Below the pieces are notes generated by a model, which saw nothing but the letters and a program-made list of their open reading frames with translations, ran no database searches and was not told where the DNA came from. Positions 22,451 to 33,128 of a stretch of 64,000 nt of DNA are shown here, one piece after another. Origin of the DNA: Gnetum montanum (Eukaryota > Streptophyta > Gnetopsida > Gnetales > Gnetaceae); NCBI GenBank assembly GCA_015680685.1, contig MNCI01037991.1:17158-81157 (forward strand). The letters run 5' to 3'. A program made the translations under genes and the position numbers. The stretch's first letter is position 1, and every line of letters starts with the position of its first letter.

Positions 22451-24703
22451 GGTTCATACTTATCATAATCAAATGAGTGATATAGACTCTAGTACAAGTA
22501 ACCTTATTTATCATAAATCTCTCCAAGGGAGCTCCTCTATATGATTTTGACTCTCATATACTTAATTAGATTCTCTTTCATTCTACTTGTACTATTGATT
22601 GACGCCTGCAGCCGTTAGCCTGCTGCGAGCGCCACGTAACTACCAGATCTGCAAGGATTGATTGATTGACGAGGATACCTGCGTAGTTGCCATGTTGCTC
22701 GCTGGCGTCGAGATCAGGACGCTGGCGCTGCTTTACCTTGTGTTTGGTTATTTATTTTTCATGAACGTATGCCGTCTATCTAAACCGTCGCGAGTCTCAG
22801 TGCCAGTGGTTCAATGAGTTCGTTAAAGTCTCCGCGATCTGTCTCTCCGTTCATTTTTTAATGGTCCCATCATTGTCCGGGAGCAGTGCTCATGGGCAGT
22901 TGTGCTATGCTGAGAAAAAAATTAGTCAGTGAACGCTTCCTTGCAATATTTTGCTCCTCACGTTGCGAAGATTTTTTTAGTTACGTATACCAAATGAAAA
23001 TAAACCTAGATAATAAAAATAGATTTAATAAAGTGAGTGAACACTGTTAGATGCAAAGGAAATATACAAACCTTTTGTTACTTTTGTATGCTTTTAAATA
23101 TTCAGTTAAAGAAACATACTGTTTATGGACCAGAATTCATACGGACCCACACGTAACTTACATGTACGCTATAGGTTGACAATAGACCATTTTTCAGAGG
23201 AATCAACTTTTTGAATTGGTAAAATTGAATCGGATTCTAAATCGGTTCATCTGATGATGGTAGATATAATATTACTTTGATTCGGATTCTAAATCGGTTC
23301 ATCTGATGATGGTAGATATAATATTACTTTGTATATTATATTTACCCGAATTGCTTGGCCCACAGATTGGACTTTCTTGTGTTTGTTTCTTTGATTGGCA
23401 ATTATGCTTCCGTGTTACCGACAGGATCATGACTTCCGTGTTTGCAATAAACTTTGCAATGAAAATGCAAACATATCTATGACTTTGTTGCTTTGCAAGG
23501 AAATGAACCAAAGAAAGGAGGAGACCCCGCCATTATCCCGTATGTCGTTTCCTGCAATTATGCAAAGCTGCACTCTCTTGGCACTCAGCAAAACTTCAGG
23601 TTTCTGAAGTTTTCAAACAAAACCTTCCATCATGTTATACATGGGTCTGTGCATTCTTTTGGCATTTAGGAAAACTTCGGATCTTTTATTTTTCAAACAA
23701 AATCAAGGGAAGTTAACCTTGTGGCACCATTGGAATATTTAGGAAAACTTGGGATCTTTTATTTTTCAAACAAAATCGCAGGGAAGTTAACCTTACAAAA
23801 TCGCAGGGAAGTTAACCTTGTGGCACCATTGGAATTTTTTCTTGGATTTCCTTGGTGTGGTATTTGCTGATCTTGCATAGCTTTTTACATTTCGAATTTT
23901 TAATCCAAAACCAAAGACATATGCATTTAGAGGCCATTCACATCTTTCAGTTTGCAAGAAAAACCCATTTTGTTTCTCTCCATTATTTCTGCTTCCCTTT
24001 TGTGGTATATTGTGTTTGTTGGTAGTAAAGCTTTTGTTGTTCTTCTATGTATGTGCAAAGTCTTTTTGTTATGCTTTCTATTTATAAGTAGAGTTTTTCA
24101 ACTATTCAGATTCCAAAAGCTTTCATCTTTTGTATAAAAACCATTCTCAAAAGCATTCTTCTCCTTTTTTCCAAACCATGATGGATAAATCATTTTTCAA
24201 GTATGCTTTTGTTTATTTATATTTTTGATTTTACCTCTAACATTCTCTACAATAATTTCAAAATTTTGCACTTGTTAATGTTGGGTTATGTAGGTACTCA
24301 ATAAGACCCTAAAACTTTAAATTACTTTAAAGGAAACTAGAGTTGCATGTTACTGTTGAGTTGAGAGTGTGTAGTCTCTTATGCAAGGGTTGCTATGTGG
24401 AAGCCATGGTCTTGTGATATTTGTAAAAGTTGAGAAGTTGCTTTTTTTGTTTATCTTCCTTTCTCCTCTCACTCCATTCTGCAAGTTTTTGTTGAATTAG
24501 ATCTATGCATTTTGACTACTTTGCAACTATAATAGTTTACATGCATGTTGATTATGGCCTGATGCCTAGCATGGGTGAGGTTGGCCTCAACACTTCCCTT
24601 TTATGTTATACCTTTTTACTGCCAGAAAATGGTATATTCCATGATAATTCTTTGTCAATAGGCAAGCTGTTGGCTCAAAATAAAATAATGCAACGCTTGT
24701 GGG
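22451..24703. other. Flank with short duplications, no recognised gene
   Basis: A GC-richer patch at about 22600-22900 stands out from the AT-rich background and holds an imperfect inverted repeat (GCGAGCGCCACGTAACTAC against GTAGTTGCCATGTTGCTCGC). A 52-bp tandem duplication lies at about 23229-23333 (GATTCTAAATCGGTTCATCT twice), and a 73-bp one with an inner 33-bp repeat at about 23664-23845 (ATTTAGGAAAACTT and CGCAGGGAAGTTAACCTT). No coding domain was recognised. Confidence 0.55.
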
Positions 24704-25074
24704 CCCATGTGCACAATAAAGTGCACGCAGTAGATGAAAAACTGCATATGTGGCCCCATGCGTTATCCGGTGCACATAATAATTGGCGCAGCGTACTTAT
24801 ACAGGTAAACGCATCTCCTGCGGGATCATGCGTGCAGAATAAGGTCCACGCACCCATGTGCACAATAAAGTGCACGCAGTAGATGAAAAACTGCATATGT
24901 GGCCCCATGCGTTATCCGGTGCACATAATAATTGGCGCAGCGTACTTATACAGGTAAACGCATCTCCTGCGGGATCATGCGTGCAGAATAAGGTCCACGC
25001 AGTAATGAAAAGAGGCAGATGTGGCCCATGCGTTATCCAGTACGGATCAAAATCGGGGTGCGTCCTTATACAGT
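24704..25074. repeat. 149-bp tandem repeat, two full copies and a degenerate third
   Basis: Copies at 24704-24852 and 24853-25001 begin CCCATGTGCACAATAAAGTG and appear identical or nearly so. A third, diverged and shortened copy (GCAGATGTGGCCCATGCG, TTATCCAGTACGGATC) continues to about 25074. The unit is CpG- and GC-richer than its surroundings. Several ORFs run through it in different frames, as a multiple-of-three-independent repeat would produce by chance. Confidence 0.92.
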
Positions 25075-26020
25075 TATGTTTTTTATGGGCATGCTTGGCT
25101 CAAGGCCTCATGTTTATGATATCTTGAATCCTTAACGATGGTCAATGTATGGGACATGAAGCTTGACAATGCGGAACGCTTTAGCCAACTTTCAACAGCA
25201 ATGGCTACACCAGCAAATCCCATTTAAAGGCTGGGCCAAGGATCCATTTTTTTTTTATCATGTTGACCTTGGCGTAAGATGCTTTACGTTGAAATCCAGG
25301 CATAGGTTGGGAACTGTTTGAAAACGATTTTATAATACATGGCTACCATGAATATTCTCCTTAATGTTTCACTGTTTTAGGTAAAGTAATGCCGTAAGAG
25401 ACCGGGTCAAATACCAAGCCAGAAGCAACAACAGAAAGAAACATATGGTAGAAATATAAATCATCAGGTGCCTTGATGGCATATGTGATATCCTATAGTT
25501 TACTGGGAATGATGATCATGAATTATAATTTTCAAGTCCTGCAGAGGACGGATAAATTTGGTTTTGATGGGAAAATGGCCTTGAAATTCCAGCCCTATTG
25601 TACGTATCTCAACATACCTAAGATAATCTCTTTGGAATACAACTTATATTTTGCAGGCCCATTAAAGGATCACCAAGGAAACGTACCATAATATGAATCA
25701 CCTAGAATCATAAATTAAAGGATCCACCTAGAATCATAAATTAAAGGATAATATTATGAATCATAATATGAAAGGGGAAAAAACGCTATGAGCGACCACC
25801 AAGGAAACAAGCGGAGGTCGGTCGCAAGAGAGATATAAAAGGATCATTACAATATCAAAGCTAGAATCATAGAGTAATATTATAAATCATAATATGAACA
25901 GAAGTTAAAAACACTGTTAACGACAACCAAAGAGACAGGCGGACGCGTTCTGCAAGAGAGGCGGGATGGTTGGTGTTTTGACAAAGTCAAAACAGATCCA
26001 GAATGTTGAGAAAATCTGTG
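25075..26020. other. 3' flank of the AP2-like gene with a diverged duplication
   Basis: Two versions of a block of about 110-130 bp (about 25700-25830 and 25855-25965) share TAGAATCATA, ATAATATGAA and the GACCACCAAGGAAACA/GACAACCAAAGAGACA stretch. No other gene was recognised. Confidence 0.5.
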
Positions 26021-27103
26021 TTACTTCTGGGCCTCTGACCGTCTGCGTCTTATGGCGTGCTCAAGATCATCCTTAGCATGGGGAACCAAACCCTGGAATC
26101 ACAAGTCACAGTAGAATAGATAAAGTAACTCTGCATAAATTACATTCACAATACCATTGAATCTCAATCTCACCTTTGCACAACCTCTGGAATCTCCGTC
26201 GGCCTGCCTTTTTAGAGTGTAGATCATTTTATCTTTTGGCATGTCCTTTAGCTGCAACACAAAACCTTGCAGCGTCAGAAAACAATCATTTAGTGTTTAA
26301 GCATGAACAAGCCATGTTTGCACCCTGTGATTCCTACATATGTGTGGAAGAAAGAATTGAATTAAATTGAGCTCACTAAAATCACACTCCGCAAGTTTGT
26401 TTTCTGCATGGAATTTTTGTTTTATTATTTTCCAAAGAGACCCATGCCTATCGAAGTTACCTCCATCAGCTAAAGAATTGACGGTCATCAAACTAGGAGG
26501 CAGCCTATGGTAGAAATGCAAAGCCAGAAAGGGTGCCGTAATGATTAAAAAGCAGCCAGAACTGAGATAGTAAGACCATTGCATTTCCATTTGTGCAATC
26601 AATCAGACGGTGATTACCTTAGCGATGTAACTGGGATCATAATCCGTTAAACGATAGTTGAGCCTCATAGTGGAAGGATCTGGATTTTCACCAGTCCAGT
26701 GGCTCATGACAATAATAGCTTTATCTGCGATTCTAGCAGCAGCTTCTTCACACCAGTGGTATCCTGTCACAAATCCATCTTCACAGGAGTAAAAGAAGGG
26801 CGGTAAACACATAAACTAAATTCAAGCTACAAATGATTACCAAAAAATATGTATTTTGACTCTGAGCCTGAACTCCTGCTATCCCTGCAATCACACAACT
26901 ACATAATAATGTCTTTAAATCTCAGAATTTGCATTTGGAATTGAATTCCGGACATACCTAACTTTTATTTCAAACCGTCCAGTTTTTTTATGAGGATATA
27001 CTCCGCAGCGGGAACGGTTCATTCTTTTGAGAACAAATGCTGCATCTCTCATTGCTCTATCTTCCACCATTGCTGCATCTCTCATTGCTCTATCTTCTGC
27101 CAT
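26021..27103 (-). CDS. AP2-like gene, single AP2 repeat plus linker, five exons
   Basis: Minus-strand exons 26958-27103, 26841-26884, 26618-26778, 26174-26251 and 26021-26092 join in frame into 166 codons plus stop, with GT-AG introns throughout (donors GTATGT, GTAATC, GTAATC, GTGAG; acceptors GCAG, GAAG, GCAG, CCAG). The ATG at 27103 is the first and opens a tandem AEDRAMRDAA / VEDRAMRDAA repeat. From about residue 30 the product follows an AP2 DNA-binding domain of the APETALA2/AINTEGUMENTA class: CGVYPHKKTGRFEIKVRD, then YHWCEEAAARIADKA (the YDTEEEAARAYDLAA helix region), SHW, NYRLTDYDPSYIAK and the inter-repeat linker LKDMPKDKMIYTLKR...DSRG. Such proteins are nuclear transcription factors. 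It differs from the family in stopping soon after SRG, so a second AP2 repeat is missing, and many domain residues are unusual. The open frame across five exons argues for a working or recently working gene; binding activity is doubtful. Confidence 0.7.
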
Positions 27104-27867
27104 TGCTCAGTGCTTCTTGCAAATCCAAGTACCCAAGAAATGGCTCCAGTAGCAGGCTTCAAAGGTAATAGATGTAGGAACGATCAGGGAACCTTACTCT
27201 TGTAGGAGGAGATTGCAGTGTGGGCTCCATTGCATGAATCGTGTTGCGTTCAAAAACTCAGAAAGTGTTGATCTCCACATGTTTTTCCAAAAGTTGCATA
27301 TAATTGCTGGCAACTGGCAACTATTGCAAATGGTCAGCTGCACTCTGGTGCTTGAGAGGACAGGACTGGCTTTTTTCCACTTTTGTTATTTTTTTCCTTC
27401 ATTGTGTGGGGTATACATGATGTCACTTACCCATCATCAAAAGTGTTCCAAAACCATGGCTTTGAGCCTCAAAAATATCAATACACTAACGCTGACATGG
27501 CTTGTACTCCAGAATGATGGCTTGTACGCTAAAAAGAATCAAAAGCAACCCATGATAAATGTACTAAGGGTGAATAGTAGAAATTAATTTTTCAATGGAT
27601 CCGGTATTTCTTCAGCAAATTTCATTTCTTTATAATTTCCCTATGGGGTCCAGCAATTCTGATTTTTTTCATAGAATGTTATTTTTCTTACTTTGATTTT
27701 TCTTTAAAAAATTTGATTTCTTTAGAATTTTTCTATGGAGAATTCTATATTAGTGTCATCTTCTACAAACAATGTTGAAATTTTTATTTCTTTTATTCAT
27801 GTAGAAATTTTTGTTGATTCACAAAATGCAGATTTACAAGCTTATAACAAAAAATTGTGACAATTTC
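27104..27867. other. Upstream flank of the AP2-like gene
   Basis: The first ~80 bp carry the leader TACTTGGATTTGCAAGAA (minus strand) shared with the copy at 13754. No clear TATA box or further exon was identified. Further right the DNA is AT-rich and ends at ATTTC (27863-27867), the predicted target duplication of E3. Confidence 0.5.
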
Positions 27868-28733
27868 TGATGAGGACTAGGTATACCCCATGTTCAACCA
27901 TATGAATCACAAGCATGCATTAGCAATCAAGTCGAATTCCGTGAACTTAGTTCCTAAGTTTTCCTATAGTCAAAGACTGTGAACCAAAGAGTCATGTGAT
28001 TGTTATCTTCCTCACACTTGTATGTGCTTTACATATGAGTTAAGGCATATGATATTTGTTTTTATTTATATTTTTATCTTAAGTCCTATGTGGAAAGATG
28101 AATAATTGATGATTAACTATTTTAACTACCTAACTATTCTAAAGGCTAACTTTCCTAACATAAATAGCTAGTCCCACCTTTCGTACATATCTTGAACTAT
28201 ACCAATGCCATTGGGTTACCAAGTGGCAATTACTAGGCATACCAAATGGCTAATGCTAGGATTACCAAGCAATGTATGTTATGATTGAGGTGGTTGTACT
28301 TATGTTTCCATGTTTTAATGCATTAATTGTTCAAGGAAAGAAATGGAAAGTTCTTAGAAGATAAAGTGTGAACAAGAAATATTAAACTATCTAAGTGCTA
28401 CAATGAATGTTTGAAATCTCATCTTTATTGCTATTCACATCAAGGTGTTTAGGTACATAATGCTTAAACAAAGATTTGTACAATCTCTTAATTCACACTA
28501 CTGGCACTTAGAGGAAAATATTCTAACTCTAGAAATAACAAATTGCAAGAACTTAACTACACTATGGACTTAATGTGTTATAAAGGCAATTAGTACTTGC
28601 ATTTATATAGGCTTGACTACATCAACATTGACACATATGCATTGACACATGTGACTATGTGTCAATGGGGATACGTCGATGAGGCTATGTTGACACATGC
28701 CTATTGATGAAAGTAGTCAACTACACTTCATCA
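27868..28733 (-). repeat. 3' LTR of E3
   Basis: On the plus strand TGATGAGGAC to TTCATCA (866 bp); the purine tract complement TACCTTCACG (28734-28743) adjoins. The region between TATA (about 28597) and the LTR tip holds repeated TGACACAT / TCAATG / TCGATG motifs instead of the GATATC modules of E1, E2 and E4. Confidence 0.85.
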
Positions 28734-28745
28734 TACCTTCACGAT

Positions 28746-30120
28746 TAACTGAAAAGACATCCTTGAGTGAACAAAGTAGGATTAAGCTTCCTACAAAATT
28801 GGGAAAGTATGGAATTTACTAACTGAAAGACAATAGATAGACTGGCCGACTAATCAATTTTGAGTGCTAGATTGTATGGTATTACAAAATTGGTATTTTA
28901 TGACAACAAAATTAGACACTTACAAAAATTTTAATAGGCTTTCTTAGATTGCCAAAGACAAGATAAACTTTTCAAACAGTGCCAGGAGGTGGAGGCTCCT
29001 AAGGCACTAAAGGTCCTTTGCTAAGTTTCGGTGCTCATGGTGATGGAGGCAGCTTAGGCTATCTTGATGTTGTTGGTGGAATTTTGAAAGCATTTAGCAA
29101 TGCTTTCTTCTTCTCTTCATTACTTTATAGGTTGTATGTAGTCCATGCAGCTTTGTCAATATGGGCTAGTACACAGATATCCCATGGGCACGACATTGTG
29201 GAAAACATCTCTTTGGCCTTGATAAATCACATTGTGAATTATTTACAGTCAATATCAAATACCTTGACTAGATTTTTTAGCTCTTGGTAGTCAATCATCC
29301 TCTTGGCCAGGTTCTCAACAATAGATCATTGATTAGTAAATTAGCTTATGAGAACTTCAACCTTTGTGTTGGTTGGCTCTAATTGTTATTTTGTCTCCTT
29401 ATGGTGCTTAAATTCTTTCTTGTACAAGAAGTAAGAACTGGATACCTATTTCTCTAACTTGATCCTTGGCTTCCTTGCGGTTAGCATAGCCAAGTTTGTA
29501 TAATGAAGTTTAGCAAACATCACATACTCCATCATCTCCTTGATTTGCAACTCCTTTACGTAGATTTTTTCCTTATTATATGTGTCAAAGTCATCAAAGA
29601 TTGGCTGCCATACATTGCCTCTTTATTAGATTTGTTGGAGGGCCTCATTCATCTTCATCTTGATTAATTATATTTCCTTTTCGTTCATCTCTTTGAGGAG
29701 TTCAACTTGGTCCTTGTAATGGTTCTTAATTCATTCAAATTTTAGGGCCTCATTCTTCCATGTGGCTACCTTGATGGTTGTTTTCTGGTGAAGCACTTGG
29801 ACTTCCTTCATCGAGAGATTTCTATTTTTTGATACTAGCCTTCTCAAATAAAGCTTCATCCTAGCTAGCTACTCTTGCTACTATCAAATGAATTCAACCA
29901 TTTGATCTTTCTATTATTCGTCACTACACATGCATTGAATGTCCCTTGAGAGGATCAAGTTTTCTTTGCGAACCTGAGCTAGATCTTTATCGATGTTGAA
30001 TGCCAAGGCTTTCAATAAGGAGGCATCAAAGACCATGGTCTAGGTCTCATCTTGTGTGAGGTCTAGGTCAAGAATGTTAGGGTCGAAGAGATATGCTCTT
30101 AACTTTGCAACTTTGGTAGC
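28746..30120 (-). pseudogene. E3 downstream ORF, C-terminal part
   Basis: Matches E6 54870-56250 on the same strand, including the stretches rich in glutamate, lysine and glutamine that give the E6 protein its coiled-coil look. Stops and small indels interrupt the frame. The piece ends at GTAGC, the target site of E4, and continues at 36214. Confidence 0.75.
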
Positions 30121-31042
30121 TGATGAGGGGCTAGGTACCCCTACACTCAACCATATGAATACGAGCGTTCACACATGATATGGTCAAACTCGACAGATGG
30201 GCTAGTTGTGGTATCTAGATAGTTACACGTTAATCACAGTTCGCCATCTTCCCACCTGGACTAGTATTTGCTTTGTCACATGTGATTTAGTCCAGAGTGA
30301 GGTGTATGATGTAGTCCTAAGCTAGTGCTACTCCTAGAGGCAATGGAAAATAACTTTATTTTAAGCTAAGAGGGAAAGAGAGAAGAGAATCTAAGCTATC
30401 CTAAGTGTGATGAGCATCCGTCCTTAATCATCCATACACATCTTGGACCTCATGTGCTACTACTAGGATTACCAAGTGCATGTCCTAGGTATGCTACTGA
30501 GATAGCAAGTAGTCACACTTAAATGCTTGTGATTAAGTTGTACTCATTCCATGTTTAATAATAGGGATAGGAAATGAAGGTAGAGAAATATTAATTAAGA
30601 AAGCAATAAATAACAATAATAGTAAGCAATTAAAGCTAAGTGAATGCTACCATAATGAAGTAATCTCGATCTTTATTGCCGATCATGTGCATGTCTAAGT
30701 ATGTCACACTTGAATAAAGGTTCCATATAATTACAATCATCACACTACAGGCATGCACTAAGGAAAGGATTGAGATGAACTGAAAAATGACAAAAAGACT
30801 CTACTCTAACACTAACTTACTTCTAAAACTGACTACCTCTTCCTATGCAACCAAATGTGTATTTATAGGCTCACACAAAAGTCATGATATCATGTATCTG
30901 ATATCGTATCCAAGCTGCGATATTAGGTACCTAATATTGGGGGTCTAATATTGGGACTCATCAAACTTGATATCTTGTACTTGATATCAGGGGGTCCAAT
31001 AATAGAGGCTCAATAACAGGGTTCCGATATCATGACTCATCA
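30121..31042 (-). repeat. 3' LTR of E4
   Basis: TGATGAGGGG to GACTCATCA on the plus strand (922 bp). The U3 end (about 30880-31042) contains a long series of GATATC modules, several decayed to AATATT or GATATT. The complement of the TATA box is at about 30852-30858 (ATTTATAGG). PPT complement TACCTCCACGAC follows at 31043-31054. Confidence 0.95.
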
Positions 31043-31656
31043 TACCTCCACGACAGAATAAAAACTCATCCTTGAGTCAAAAAAAGTGAGGAATAAGTTC
31101 ATTCACTTACAAAGAGTGGATAGGTATGGGGTTATTGAATGACCATGGACTATTTCATGCCATAGTGTGGGATTAAACAAAATTTGGACACAAACAAAAA
31201 ATACTAAACTTGTGGAACTCATGGGGTACTCGGTGGCGGTAGCTCCTCCATGGGTGCCTTTCCTTTGTCCTACATGCCAGGCTTCTGAGATTGATACCAT
31301 TGAAGAAGCACCTGACATTTATCCTCTTCTATCCAAGGATTATGAGCCGTCCATGCTGATGTTCCAATGTTTGATGGAGTTGGCACTTCCCATGGACATG
31401 ATACCTGTAGGAACACTTGATTGGCCTTGACATGTCATGCCACAAATAACCATCTTTCCTCTTCATAAGCTCAGGCCTTGACCTCTCCACCTTTTTCTTG
31501 GCCAGATTGTGCAGCAACAAGAGTTCCCTGATGCATGATGAATGATTGTGCCTCCTACTCTGCATGTTTTGCATGAGGTCCTTGGCCTCTACCTCCCCCT
31601 AGGTGTTCATTTGCACCTTGAGAAGTTCCTCCTTGTTGTCCTCTTTTAGGGGCCAT

Positions 31657-31718
31657 CTATAATCACAAAAAGATCAATTGTTAGTAAGGTTATTGAAAGA
31701 AGTTCAATTATTTCATAC
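31657..31718 (-). other. Conserved intron in E4 (62 nt)
   Basis: Minus strand donor GTAAG|GTATG and acceptor GATTATAG|ATGGC. The exon after it starts ATGGCCCCTAAAAGAGG, like the start of the long downstream ORF in E3 and E6, but only about 610 bp remain before the 3' LTR. Confidence 0.6.
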
Positions 31719-33128
31719 CTTACTCATTGCCTTTAATAAATGTTGAATTCTTTGCTTAGTGTGATTTTAGAGTTAGAAAATTTTTTCAAGGAAGTTGCCC
31801 TAAAAGTTTAATGTTGGACTTGATTTGTTTAGGTAATACATAAAGGACATGTAATGGTTTTGAGGAACATTTGATAAAATGATGATAAAGGAAAGAATAG
31901 ATTTGGCAATGAAGTACTTGAAGGCTATAAAATGATGTGGTGGTGTGCAACAAGTACAAATTACAAAAGTCATGCAAGTGGGTCCTCCCCAAAGCAAGTT
32001 CCAACCTATAATGCCCTTGCGTAACCACACCCTACAAATGTCTATAGGCACTAGAAGGGTTAAATGTAATAATCTACACTGATGCAACAAAACACACACA
32101 TGTTGATACTACTGTGATGAGGTATGAATTCAATGCTACACAAGACACGAGTCACAAATACATAAATAGCGAGATGGGATGAATCATAGAAGGGATTGTA
32201 GAGATTGGAACATGAGATAATTGGCCTAGGATACGATGAATTTTGAGTGTAGGGCATGATCAATGTGTCATTATCCTATCGCTCGAAAATCAAGAGCAAG
32301 TCCATTCCTCCAATTAGTGACATCGCATTATTTCATCTAATGATGGGCAACCATAAGAGCACCATGATAGCAAAGCATATTATCACTTGGAATTTTCTCC
32401 AAGGGAGGAGTGATTTGGAATCTACGGCACACATACTCTTCTTTTTTTTTGTTTTTTTCTTGATCTTTTCTTCTATTGTTCATCTTCTTCTTTTTTCTCT
32501 TTCTAGCCACTTTGGCACTTTGTCCTTTCCAATAGTGAACTGGAGAAGTTGCCAACCTTTAGGCATGGGTGCATGTCTTTCCAGTGGGACCCCTAGAATA
32601 GCATTGATTTTCTTGATTGAGTGCCTTTATTACTCTTGCTCTTATTTTTTCTTAGATCTACAAGGATCTTAGTACAACCAACATGCATGATAACTCCTAC
32701 AGATGTTACCAAAGAGAATCCACAAGTCCCCTTGATGTCACACCCTAGCCATTCCCTCTTAGTCCATCATTCTTTGCTCTGGGCATAATGAGCACAAAAT
32801 TACTTTAAATTTTAATGATGTCAAGAATATCATCATTCCTAGAGTAGAACCTCTTATTAATAGAATGGTTGGGTAGATGTGGTGGGCTCGTTGTTCGAAT
32901 AATTAGCCACCTGAGACTTGATAGCATAGAATAACAACTCAACCAACGAGTCACATGAGTGTTTTATTCATAGATGAGATTACCCATAAAAGGATAAAAA
33001 GATAAAACAATAAATAAAAATATGAACCAACCAATAAAAAGATAAAACAACAAATTGAAAGATGAAAAACTGGAAAACAAAAAATTGTAAAATTAAAGAA
33101 AAGGAAAAACATTTATTAATTCTGCTTG
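31719..33128 (-). other. E4 pol-to-intron spacer
   Basis: About 1.4 kb without an intact gene. A T-rich stretch (33000-33115, sense strand) follows pol, and GCGATGTCACTAATTGGAGG (about 32310, minus) resembles the small-ORF region at 18744-19082 of E2. Confidence 0.5.

Noticed and set aside
22600-22900. GC-richer patch with an imperfect inverted repeat, considered as a microRNA precursor or gene exon
   Set aside because: Pairing is interrupted and no coding frame or family motif is visible.
24505-25127. ORFs in the 149-bp repeat
   Set aside because: They run through duplicated DNA in different frames on both strands with no known motif.
26297-26602. 101-codon minus-strand ORF inside the AP2-like gene
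   Set aside because: It lies in the third intron of the gene model and shares no motif with either paralogue.
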